DNA of 64,000 nucleotides from Acanthaster planci (lineage: Eukaryota; Echinodermata; Asteroidea; Valvatida; Acanthasteridae): contig NW_019091366.1 of NCBI RefSeq assembly GCF_001949145.1, positions 610,001 through 674,000 of the forward strand, written 5' to 3'. The notes beneath the pieces are model-generated. The model ran no database searches. It saw only the letters and a list, made by a program, of their open reading frames with translations, and was not told where the DNA came from. This document shows positions 52,794 to 64,000 of the stretch, piece by piece. The position numbers and the translations under genes were made by a program. Numbering within the stretch: the stretch's first letter is position 1; every line of letters starts with the position of its first letter.

Positions 52794-55010
52794 CTATACA
52801 AGAATAAAATTGCTTTTTAGTTCTCCAACAAATACATGTACTGTACCTGTAGAACTGCAAGAAAAGCAGAAAAAGTAAGTTAAAGTGAGGAAAACAGCTC
52901 TAATTTCCCTCCCCCCACCCCTCCTGGCTTCAACCTATTTGATGGGCAACCCTCATATTCTAAATTAAGCTCTTCATGGGCTAAACCATACCAGATGGGC
53001 CAATTAAAGACCCCCAATAGACTTCCTGTACATGTATACCATCATCCTGGTTGACATTCAATGAATTCAATTTAATGTTGAAGGCAATGGGTAGGCCAAA
53101 GTGAATCAATGGGACATGCTAATTAACACTGATCAATGGAAATCAATATTCCTCAGAGAGTGGCCAGACATGTACAAGTCATACATTTACCGTATATAGT
53201 GCATATTGATTTCTACAACTTCACGTAAGATCTCATAAAATCACATCTAATATAACAAAGACTGTATCAAGTTTGGACTACATGTACAAGAACATGCGGT
53301 GTTGCAGAGTGTATTGAAACAGTTTTCAAATATTAATAATCGAAATTTAGGAAATTTCCCCACAAAGTTTCTGACTGGCTTTAATACAGAAAACAGTGTT
53401 ATACATACAGTAAGGTAGTCGAAAATTCCAGATTTTAAATCAGATTACTTAGAATTTTTTTCAAAAATAAACGCATTCAAACTCACAAAACTATAGTTAC
53501 AACTCCAATAAAATTCTAAGCCTTTGATTTCTGCAAGAGCAACATTGTCTGATTTCATTTCTTTTGGCCCTATTTTGACAAAATAATCATTACAGCATGA
53601 TATAATTTTCTACGGGTGCCTTATATATGGGGACAAAGCTTTCATAAAGTTGCAACTCAGTGAATAACATCCAGATAGAAACCAATTTAACTTTTAGGCA
53701 AAAGAAGTGTCACACTTGACTTGTCATCAGTAATTAAATCAAAACAGTATACATGTAATGTAAGCTAATTTCTAAAGTTCTATTTTATCCACTGGCCAAA
53801 CACTTTCACATTCAGAATCACTGGATAACATAACATGTTTCTAAAGTAAAGAACCCTATTGTATCTGCCAGAAATTCATGCATGTTTTCCATCAAATAGC
53901 TATCAGTATTTTTTATAAACCAAACCCAGGTGGGGGTGGGGAGCATAACCATATCAAACTTGGAGGTCAATTTCAGCAAATCCTCTGTTTACACTGTCTC
54001 AAATCACTTAAAAACAAACATTTATCATCCCCACTTTGTTATTGACCGGTGGCAAGTTTTGACGGAGCAGCAGATCAACTGTAAATTGGATTGGGAAGAG
54101 AAAACCAACACAAGGGCTTTGTAGCCAACAATATCTGTATTTACCGCACGCCTTTACCGTGGTGCTGTTTTCCACTTACATAAGGAAACAAATGCAGTTC
54201 TGACCAGTTCCTTCCCAGTAAACTTGGTTTGAGTATGATAGAACGAATTTATGTAAATACGACACGTACATAGGCCTACACATTACAACAGTTTTTACTA
54301 ACGATATCGACAAAATGTTGCCATTAGTAGCTACTGTACACAAAATAGTTTGTTAAACCTGTTCAGCTGAGATACATTCTGAATTTAGCAGCTCAGCCTT
54401 TCAGAACAACGACCAGAATTGAAAATAGATGTTTGTTGGGCTGTTTTTCAATGTACTGACCACACACACATACTCGTACAAATTTATGTCACCGGAACAT
54501 AGAGTTTTGAAATGTTCAAATAATTCCCACGAAATGTGGGACTACCACTGACAATTTTCAGGACTGAAGAAAATCTTCGGCTTCAACACTTGAACAACAT
54601 GACACGAACAACATGGTCATGACCAACCTTTTGTTTGAAATGTTGCCCAAAATGGTCCACCACCTGAGGTAGATAACTTAGTATGTTGTGTCTACATGTG
54701 TATCAAAAGTCTAATCTGTTTGACTGACTAATGGAAAACAAGTCCTTGGGAACCAGATCAGAGATAACATGATTTTCTTCTTAAAAAAGGGCCGAAAGCT
54801 CTTCGCAAGCATGAGTCAAACGTAAATTTTCCAACCCCCAATATGTAATGATAAATGATCTGACAGAAAAACAACTGCATTAAATACAGAGCCCATTGTA
54901 AACAACAAGCAATTAACAATGATTCATAGGAGAAGTTTAATAATTGTCGTGACTGACCAACAGATTATAGGAGTTTCATCTTATCAGTAAATAGTAAAAA
55001 AAAAGCCTAC
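52794..55010. other. Intron between acidic exons C and B
   Basis: 2.2 kb, AT-rich, no exon or repeat pair recognised. Confidence 0.75.
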
Positions 55011-56276
55011 CTTTCAGATTCAACCCAGTAGGAACTGCAATGGACTCTTCATCTTGGGCATCAGCAGTGTCATCTTCAGGAAGGCCTGTCTGCTCATCAT
55101 CCCGTTGCAAGTCCTCCTCCTGCATATCCTTGGCATCTTCTCTTCCATCACTGGCAAGCTCCGGGCTCTCACCATAGCTATGATCCTGCAAGCCGGAAAG
55201 GGTCAGCAAAGGCTCAGCTCTGACGTTTGTGGACGTCTCCATCTCACCTACTAGTTCTTCCTCTTGAAGCTCTTCTACTGCCTGGGTCTTGACTTCATTT
55301 CCGTCTCCTGCTTGAACTTCATTTGATGTTCCTCTTGTCTCCTCCTCATCATCAGATCTAGGATCCTGTGGGTCTTCTTCACCATCATGCTCTGGTGGGC
55401 CACCTTCTTGTCCTGCATCCTCAATTTCACAAGATACTACTCCTGTCGCCACTTTTTCATCAGATGGCAACACCACTCGGTCATCACCTCTCCTCTCTGG
55501 ATGGTCAACAGTCATTGATGGGACACCTGGGAGACAAGAAGTATTGTCCATTTTGAAGTCCACTTGGGCCTCTTCCTTTGATGAGTGGTTCTTCTCCTCA
55601 GCCCCCAAAGCTTCTATCTTTCCTGCATCAGCATCTTTAAGTATTTTTTCTTCGGTGGATCCGCAGCTCAAAGATGTGGGAGAAACAGCAGCTTTCTTGG
55701 GGTTCTTCTTCTTCCAAGAGAATTTTTTGCTGGGAGAGCTAGGCCGGTCAGAATCAGAGGACTGCTCAGGAGACTTCACCAATCGATGGTGCCTCTTGCC
55801 AAAAGACGGCAGGGTGACATTCAGGAGGGGCACTCGACGTTTGGATTTCTTCTTGGGTGAGAGCTCCGGGGTGCCTGTAAGACTAGGGCTGTCAGTGTCA
55901 AAGCTGGACTGGTTGGAGCTAGAGAGGACGGAACCCTCCAGATTCTGTTCTGAGTCCAAGACGTCATCAGGTATCACATTCGGCCTTTGTAGGAGTTCGT
56001 CAGTCTTGGCAGAGTCTTCAACGACTTTGGATGGCATGTCCACAGTCTCCCTGTAGGTCCCAAGACTGGTCTCTGTGTCCAGGTTGCTGTCGTCTCCACC
56101 GAGGGTGCTGCTGTCTCCTTGTCGGGTGGTGGAGGAGTCCTCTCGCTGGCCATCAGAAATCTCGCTGTTACAGGGGTCCGTGCTCGAGCCCAGGCTGCTC
56201 TGTGGCAGGGTGTAGAAATCATCGCCAGAGGCCAGAGAAGAACTAGGGATGGAGGATGGCTCATTGTCTGTTGGAC
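55011..56276 (-). CDS. Acidic low-complexity exon (exon B, 422 codons)
   Basis: An uninterrupted 1266-bp exon with acceptor attttccaatag|GT and donor CTGAAAG|GTAGGC, both phase 1. The reading frame is Glu/Asp/Ser-rich and starts PTDNEPSSIPSSSLASGDD. One basic island (KKKSKRRVPLLNVTLPSFGK, about 55785-55860) has the same layout as those in the neighbouring exons, followed by KSPEQSSDSDRPSSPSKK and a Lys/Trp patch (KFSWKKKNPKK). No known domain. The ATG at 56335 upstream of the acceptor belongs to intron read-through and is not the start. It joins 60387-61587 upstream (G|GT) and 48801-52793 downstream (G|GT). Confidence 0.83.
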
Positions 56277-59200
56277 CTATTGGAAAATGTTCCATAAAGT
56301 ACAAATAAGAACGGCTACACTGCATACTTTCCATCAAATCTCACACAAAAACTTTCAATAAATCAAAGCTATCATTTGGGATTTGGTCATTATTTATTCA
56401 ATGGAATTTAAAACAATTTTGATAAAATTTTAAAAGATGTTTTGATAGAGCATACAATTTTCCAGTTCAAAATTTTCTTTTTATTCCAAAAACTATAAAT
56501 TCCTTTTCAACTTCTTTATATTTATACAATGAAATTTTTCAAAATTTACATATTGAAAAAAATTTCTATATCTCAATTCATGTTTAATATCCCTTTCTGC
56601 TTTGCTTCAAGAGAATCCCATGATTTCCTTTTCACATTCCACTCAGGCAGAAAATTGGGAGATTTTATAAAAATGACATAGAGACAAAGATTTAAAAAGT
56701 AGTTCATAGGCTGTTCGTAAATCACAAAAACTTATGATTCTGAACTTGGGAGTTGGGACATCCCCCCCCCTGGGCATGGCAAGGTGACAGCTGATTTATC
56801 ACCCAACAAAAGCAGCAAGGTTTCCCCAAGAATGTGAATAGGTCGCCTGGTAATGTTGCCGGGTAACGACTTCACTGATACTCATAATTGTTTGAGATCT
56901 GTTCCACTGATGTCTTGTAGTCTGAGCACAGAACAAGGTCATGGTCTAAGGTACAGCGTACTTCAAAATGCCACCATCAGGCTTGTAATGCAGTGTCCTC
57001 TGGCCAATATGAAATTTCACAGGCCGTATGATTATTTGTGTGAAATATGCAGGAAACGTAATTTCCTCCGTACAGAATCAAACGTTTGGACCAAACAGAC
57101 CACTGTTTCTTTTCTTGTTTTGATTTGTGCGTTTTCACCAAGCAACACAGAGCATGTCATGAAGTCATCAGCCGGCTTATCAAACCAGCAGAGTGGTTCT
57201 GTAAGAAACAAGGGAAGTCATTGGATATTTAACTCTTTTAGCTCCCCAACCCTCAGTATGTACTGCAGGTGTACATGTACATGAAGGCTATGTCAATACT
57301 AAGTGAAAGTGAATACAAGAAAAGGGAAAACACTCCAGGATATAATCACAACTCAGTATCTGTCCAGACTATTGAATCAGTACATGTTCATGTACAAATG
57401 TCCGTGTATTGTAAAAACACCTAATCTTCCTTAAGGTGAGTATTGAGTTTGCCTATGGGTGCATCTACTGGTGGACTCGGCCCCACACATGCACAGCACA
57501 GCCCATACTCAAAACCCGAGCGAGGTAACCAGGATTTTTCTGACAAGCACAGTGCCCCCAAAGAATTTTCCTCCAAAACACAAACACCCGGGCAGGATCT
57601 TGGGGTCAAGGGGATCAGTGCCACTTTGACCTGTGACCCCCCAGAAGACACAGGGAGAATGTCAGAGAGGTCTTTGGGGCTCTCAACAGGTTCTCCAGAT
57701 GTGGCGAGGTGCTAAGAATTTAGCGCTAGATCCAATTACATCATTTTTTCTTTTGTTAAACGTGGTCCAATTCAAGACAATTGATCCCAATAAAGCACTA
57801 CAGTACAGTAAAGCATTCTTGATTACAAATGGACCAGTGACTGCTGTTTTGTGTTAAAATCAAGTGCTGGACCAGTTATTTCTAAAAGGAAAAACACAAC
57901 ACCAATAGTGTTAAATTATTGACCAAACAACTAACTATTACCACGTACCAAAATAATTAAATGCCACAAATAGAAAAACAATAATAGTGTAATACAACAC
58001 TGCATCAAATTTAAGAATTTGGAAGCATTTTGAAAATTCAACTGGAAGGCAAGCACCATCCATGATCCTACTGTATATGTAACTGGCATCCTTCATCCAG
58101 GCATGCACTGACGTTTAGTCTCGTTCACCTTTTCATTTTGACCAATATCCAGCCAACGCCTAGCCACACCCAGCCCATTCTTGAAAACTATTAAACCAAC
58201 TTTAATTTGGACTGCAAATAACAATTCATCCCCAAAGCATTTTTTCCTGGTCACTGCAGTGCAGACATTTTAGCTGCTGGGCAATTTGGCATGAATTTCC
58301 ATGCCAGGGTGTGATTACTTTCCAATTAGGGTAGCACATTATCCCACAGCTGATTGGGTAGCAGGTTGGTTGCTTGGGGCCAAACCTGCAAATAGCACAC
58401 CCTTGTAAATTCCTGCAGACTTGCCCTGTGTCCTTGATCAGATCATGGCTCCTCCACTACACTGGGAGTCCTCAAAAAAGATGAAGACATCTTTTTTGGT
58501 GCTCAAGCCCCCTACAGAACAATTTTACTGTGTTGCTACTGATCTTAAATGACACCCAGAGGAATATGACATTCACTTTGAAAATGAAAAGAAAACAATA
58601 AATCATTCGCACAAACAACATGTACGTGTATGTATTTAGCAAGATTTTCGTTGGATAAATGACCTTTTGCTTGGAATAAGGATTTTTAATTTGGGCCTGC
58701 TGGTATCTTGAGGAAGACCAGCCCTAAAGCCCATGACCTTGGGGCATTGATCTCATTAATGTTAGGGCTCAGGGCTGGAGCTAGGACCAGCGATGAGCTA
58801 ATTTTTGGACATCAGAAGCAGTCCAGGGCTTCTTGTGTGTCCTTGGTATCAGAGGAAAGCCACATGCCAATTCTGGCCTGAAGAAAAAGGAAATGTGGAC
58901 ATACTTGTAAAGTACTCTAAACCACAAACCAAAGCCCTTTTGTTTCCTCAAGAGTCTTACCTTGCCATAAAAAATTCCCATTTTCCCATGACATCAATTA
59001 AAACAAAACACCCTGATCTATGAATGGACAACTTATGGGTGATACAACAAACCATTGTTACTGCAGTCACTTAAGAGGCAAAGTTGCAATGCCCATGATG
59101 ATAATAACTGACATCAATTTACATGTGAGGATGGATGGAAGAGGCTCATATAACAGACCATAGGACAGACAAGAACCAGGCTTCTGAGAGTCTCAGCAAC

Positions 59201-60386
59201 ATCCAGGGCAAGGAAATACTTTGCAAAGGACTTAGAGTAGTGTGTCCTTCATAATACTAGAATTAGTAGAAAACTGTTATTCTAGGAAAAATTACAATAC
59301 ATTCAAACATTGGAAAATGTATTCCCTGGCTGGATTTCATTCTCACTGTGTTCAGTTTACTTGTCCTTGAAAATTTTTCCACAGTTAAATTTATGGAAAG
59401 TTGGACTAGAAAATAAAAATCTAATACATTCAATTTGTTTTCCTCTTTCCTGTCACGAAAAGAAAACTCAATAGTCTGGTTATGCGATGGGTTTAATGTA
59501 AATTTACCAAGAAGGAAAGACAACACATCATAGATAAGTTGTAGTTACCAGCACACTCGGGGGAGGAATGCCCACACGTTTTCACAAAGCTGACACAAAG
59601 TCCCATGACTTATGGTATTCTTATCCAGAAGCTGCATGCAATGTTAACTCTCAGCTCCACAGGTCCAGCAATAATTAAGGTATAGGTAATAGTGCCTCTT
59701 TCACAACGCTGGTGAACAGAAAACTCCGGATTTTGTCAAAGAAACACCAGAGGAACGGACAGCAGTTGGCAGTTTTGTTGGAGTGCGTAACCAAGTGTTT
59801 GGCATGGCCACTGAAGCTAGGATTTTTCATCTAAAAAAGATGGTGCGGAGGGAGGCCAATTGTGGAGCAATTACCTTAAATCAATGGAATGTGTCTTCCC
59901 AAATGCACAACACCTCCACAGGGGGGTAAAACCTAATTCCGACTATGCCCTTTTGACATTTGAGGTACTGCCATACAATAAAAACCTATCAATTCAATTA
60001 ATTGTGAACTTTACAGACTGGCACGACTGGGTCTAGTATCACATCCTCTTGTCATTGGCAATTTATTTGTACTTGGTAGCAGTGCTGTTAATAGGTCTAT
60101 CATCTATGGATATTACTTGTATGTCCCTCTATGGTGTATGCTTGATGTAACTTTACGTGAAAAAAAAAACAGACAGGCTAGACACAGAACTGCCATGAAG
60201 GCAGTGGTGGATTTTATGTGATGGCATTTAAAACTTGGTTACTTTGCAATATTGTACCGTACGTGCTTAATTTTACCCCAACTTACAAAGTCATTTGTAC
60301 ATGTAGGCTAACATGTACTTTGCCCCTTCGGTAATGTTGGTTTGTGAAAGTTTTCACATTTAAAAAAAATAACACCTTCTGCCTAC
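56277..60386. other. Intron between acidic exons B and A
   Basis: 4.1 kb without a recognisable exon, repeat pair or RNA gene. Confidence 0.75.
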
Positions 60387-61587
60387 CTGAAGTAATCTTT
60401 GCTGCATCACCGCACTTAGCCCCCTCTTCATCTCTGTCCTTCCCAGTAACCTTGGCAACTGCATCTTCAGTGTTGAAAATCTCCTCCTTGGGCTCAGGGT
60501 CTGCTGTGTGCCCTGTGTGTTGGCCTGCTGCATCCTCCTCGGGCCTCATGTCCATCTGATCCGGCTGTTTTTCTGCTGGACTTGCCACAACCCTGGCAAC
60601 CGTATTCTCAGTTACTATCGCAACATCTATATTTTCATCATGGCCTGACCCTTGCATTTCTTTGGGGTCTTTGTCGAAGTCACCCTTGTCATGTTTGTCT
60701 TGCTCAAAGTCTGGTATCTGGCAACTCTCTTCTACTGCTGCATCCTCCTCATTAGCAACATGCACCTTGGCAGCATCTCCATCCTCATCTTCCTCCTGCT
60801 TCCTGTGCTTGTCCCGTTTCCTGGTCTTCTTGGAATGCTTCTCTGGGGAGCTTTCTGGGTCGCTGGAAGTCGAACCCTCTCCACCTTTGGCACCGTGTCC
60901 CCTCTTCATACCAAACTTTGGCAGATGGAGGTGTAAGAGGCCTCCCTTTTTCTTTGATTTCTGTTTCACAGCCCCAACCTCTTCCTGCTCCTCTTCTTGA
61001 GGAGATGAACTGTTATTGTACATTGAGTGGTCCTGTTTGTTAGCTTCGGTGGCAACGGAGTCCTCAAAAGCCTTTGGTGCTTTGTCTTCTGAATCAAAAT
61101 CTCCACCATCCCTATGATCAGACTTGGAGGAGATGTAAGATTTCTCCAAATTATTAGCATCCTGGCAGACACAACTGTCAAGCTCCAAGTCCTCGGCACT
61201 TGACTTGCTGCCATCACCAAGATCAATGTTGTTACCATTTTCAATCAAATTACCTCTCTCTCCTTCCAAATTTCTCGACTTAAATTCACTGTCACCACTA
61301 AGAGAGGGCTGTTCCTGATCCTTTGACTGAATGTCACTTTTCTGGTCAGAGGCAGCATCTTGGTTAGCATTTTTGTCGGTGATTTTTAACGACTCTTGCT
61401 CAGAACACAATGGATCACCAGCAGCAGTGCACGCAGGCTGCTGCACCCGAAGCGGGCGGTACTTCCCGGGCGTACCCGCGCTACAGTCCCCTGCTGCTGA
61501 CAGGTCTGATACGACGTTCGAGTTCACTTCATACTTTCCACTCCCGGAGCCTGTCGACAAAGCATTGATTTCAACTGTAGCCGACAT
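60387..61587 (-). CDS. First coding exon of the acidic locus (exon A, 400 codons)
   Basis: Begins at ATG 61587 in good context (aaggaaaATGTCG) with MSATVEINALSTGSGSGKYE and ends ACTTCA G|GTAGGC in phase 1. Highly acidic and Ser/Asp/Asn-rich. One basic island, KKKGGLLHLHLPKFGMKRG (about residues 210-229; 60901-60958), is followed by a Lys/Arg-rich stretch (KKTRKRDKHRKQ) and then acidic sequence (EEDEDGD). No known domain. The 5' end of the exon is CpG-rich (around 61440-61510), fitting promoter-proximal sequence. It is the only candidate first exon with an upstream promoter-like region among the three giant exons. Confidence 0.85.
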
Positions 61588-64000
61588 TTTCCTTGCTGCT
61601 GTGTTCTAACTGTGATGCGTCATGAAGAGTTTGTATGGTAAATAAACTGGATAGTTGTCAGATTTGCGTCAGAAAATGTCAGAAATAGGGCTCTTCTGAA
61701 CTAAGTGAATGGCCCGGTGCTTGTCAACCGCCTGGAGCCGCACGTGCGGATTACGTTTGTAGCACACAGATTGTGTGTACCAAAAACACTTAAACTATCC
61801 CGCTCCTAACAACGAGATGGGGGCGCGGGGTTGCGACTGTGTGACAGGCATGAACTGCACGTATGTATATATAAAAAGTTTGGCGGCATAACCAGCTGTT
61901 CGTTTTATTGATGGCACTCCCTGTTTCAGTCCGGACGTCCAAGGAGCTGTGGCGCCAGAAAACACCCTTAAAAGATTCAGTTTTGCAGAGTTTTTTTTCA
62001 ATCTCTACCATAGGATTATATTTATCTGGGTACGAGGCATTGTAGTTTTATCAATATCTGGGAAAACTGGGCAAGCCTTGAAGAAATCGCACCACCAAAA
62101 TAGTAGAGGGCGCTATTTACAATGTTTATGTAGAGACTGTTTTCCAAGTACAGTACGCGCGAAATGCCAACTTCAAGATTTCCCCCATGTGTTAAAAAAA
62201 GCGCACAACCATACACTGCGCACTCACTAAAAAAAACACAAAATAAGGAGCATAACTTTTGAAGTTTGGAGAATAGAATTAAGAGAAGCACGCAAAAGAA
62301 GAAGAAAAAAATAAAATAAGGTCCCGTTCGCACACGACAAACGGCCGCCCAAAAACGCACACGCTGACACTTTCTCTTCTGGATACAGCCTACTTTATTA
62401 CCCTTCAAGCCTTCCAATCAGCAAGCTTAAACTTCCAATTCAAAAAGCTTTACAATCATTATCTAAAATACCTCTATATATCAACTATAGACGGAATAAT
62501 CTCTCCCTCTATGGGGTTACATCCAGGAATGGCTCCTTTTCACCTAATTACACGTATATAAATTTCAAGCTCTGTTACCATGGTAACAGGATACCAGGGG
62601 TCAGAGACAGATCAGGCAGAAAAACTGCAAATAGTTGCGATCCGACTTAAACTAGCAAAATCGAGGCTTGTAAATAACTCAATCAAAATGCAAATGCAAA
62701 ATTCATTTCAGAATTCGGCAGTCGTTTGACCGAACTCTGAAGACTAGCTCCAAGTCTGTCAATGTGTGCATTTTTTCTCCAGTAAAGCAATAAACAGTAT
62801 AAGTGAACGATTTTGAAGGGTTCAGCATTTAAATCAATAAACTGTTTTTAGATTCGGGTGCTTTGTTCCATAGTTTAAACTATGGAGAAAACAATATTTC
62901 TTACCGTGATTTGTATTGAGGGTGGATGCTGAATATTTCATGACATGCATTTGGTAATATGCATCTGGTTATAAATACACTACTAGCAACAAGTTGTATA
63001 TCAGCTAATTCCGAGTTGCTATCAATGTCTATGGTACAAGCCCTTTGGGGTAACAACCTGCAGATTCTTTCATTCCAGTGAAAATGGAATTCCTCAATAA
63101 ATAAATCACTGAAATTTCAAAAGCAAAAGTGTCCTCCTTTTGCATCTTGGTCAGATTTTCCATTTCCCTCCGAGGATTAGATTAGCATGTTAGTGCCGCG
63201 TCGCAGCAGACATGATGTACAGCTTCAGCATTATTTGATGTTATAAACTTTGTCATTGCTGCTGATTGTAATAACACATGTACGGGCTGTCTACATCATT
63301 TAAAAAGCCTGAAATATTTTAGCTTTTATTCTGATGTAAATCATACATCAGTCTTGCTTTCTCTTTGAGTCAGAAAGTAAATAACAGGCTCACTTGAAGT
63401 TAGTGATGTTAGCGGTTTGAGAGGTTTAACATGTTTACACTGTCTTTGTTCTGAGCATAAAACAAACCGAATGCAAGTCAAGGCCAAACTCTTCTACAAA
63501 GAATAGAATGTTTGAGCTGATGGCTCGTTTGTTACTTTCAACTGAGTTAACAGATTGGAAATCTTTATACCTCCTAAAACCAAGAAATCAGGTTTCTCTG
63601 ACAAATCTCAATACGTACTATCTGCGAGCAATCAAACTTCCAAAAAAAGCACTAAAAAATAACTTTCCCACTCAAAACACTCACATGTTGCCACGAAAGC
63701 CAATCTTGATTAAGCTCATGAAAAACAAGACACCCCAAAATCTCCAAACTTGATTAAAGTGAACTTACAGGCTATCACTGTCACGACAACTAATACAAGT
63801 GACAATATAACAAGTGCAATTGTACAGCACTATGGTCTTCGTGATTTTCTCATAACCCACTAAGTTTTGTTTACATGTTTTTGACATGATTACTGAAACA
63901 AAACTGTTTTACTGTACGTATCGAACTGACCTCAAAACTAAAGACTGTACCCATTGTTCACTCAACGTGCATATATACTGGTGGTGGAGCCGGGTGCCAT
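61588..64000. promoter_or_regulatory. Upstream region of the acidic/HSPA12 locus; no other gene seen
   Basis: Contains the presumed 5' UTR and promoter of exon A (about 61588-62100). A perfect E-box palindrome CCGCACGTGCGG lies at 61738-61749, about 150 bp upstream of the start codon. Beyond 62.3 kb the sequence is AT-rich and I see no exon. Confidence 0.5.
61738..61749. promoter_or_regulatory. Palindromic E-box CCGCACGTGCGG
   Basis: A perfect 12-bp palindrome centred on CACGTG, the binding site of Myc/Max, USF and related bHLH-ZIP factors. Position upstream of exon A makes it a plausible promoter element; there is no functional evidence. Confidence 0.45.

Noticed and set aside
61865-61875. 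TATATAAAA as a TATA box
   Set aside because: It is oriented to the plus strand, where no gene is seen; the acidic locus is on the minus strand.
63508-63753. 81-codon plus-strand open frame near the right edge
   Set aside because: Isolated, without similarity, splice sites or promoter features; chance frame in AT-rich DNA.

Overview
The window is eukaryotic nuclear DNA from an animal. Genes are split by GT-AG introns, intergenic and intronic DNA is AT-rich with long A/T and G/C homopolymers, several foldback (MITE-like) elements and two tRNA-derived repeats are present, and there is one 283-base assembly gap (16122-16404). The protein sequences are clearly metazoan. The very frequent words TACATGTAC and TAGGCCTA fit an invertebrate deuterostome such as an echinoderm, but that is an impression from sequence style, not a proven identification.

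Layout. (1) Positions 1-4875, minus strand: the 5' part (ten coding exons, 402 codons) of EDRF1, running off the left edge. (2) 5330-7122, plus strand: PRADC1 (protease-associated-domain protein), five exons, head-to-head with EDRF1 across a 454-bp shared promoter; its start codon sits in a perfect TISU/YY1 element. (3) 10684-11575, plus strand: TMEM230, two coding exons, with a hAT-like MITE in its 3' region. (4) 13.1-61.6 kb, minus strand: one large locus. Its right-hand exons encode very acidic, low-complexity protein in three huge exons (400, 422 and 1331 codons). Its left-hand exons encode a complete HSPA12-type Hsp70-like ATPase ending at 19385. TMEM230 and this locus converge, with opposed poly(A) signals about 12 bp apart near 13.1 kb.

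The main result concerns the large locus. The first clearly Hsp70-like exon (35610-36067) has a strong splice acceptor and no first-exon character, so it must be joined to something upstream. Two kinds of partner are visible, both in the right phase: a small cysteine-rich first exon at 40849-40960 (gives a normal 700-residue HSPA12), and the giant acidic exons at 48801-52793, 55011-56276 and 60387-61587 (would give a 2816-residue HSPA12 with an approximately 2150-residue disordered N-terminal extension). All the giant exons are phase 1, so any subset can be joined in frame. They share a repeated basic motif of the form K-rich/L-x-L-P-(K/R)-F-x-x-K-(R/K), and two of them carry a near-identical start (MSATVEIN and MSASLEVN). 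Whether the acidic exons really splice to HSPA12, or form a separate neighbouring gene, is an inference from phase and splice sites and needs transcript evidence.

No rRNA, functional tRNA, CRISPR or bacterial-type feature was seen.
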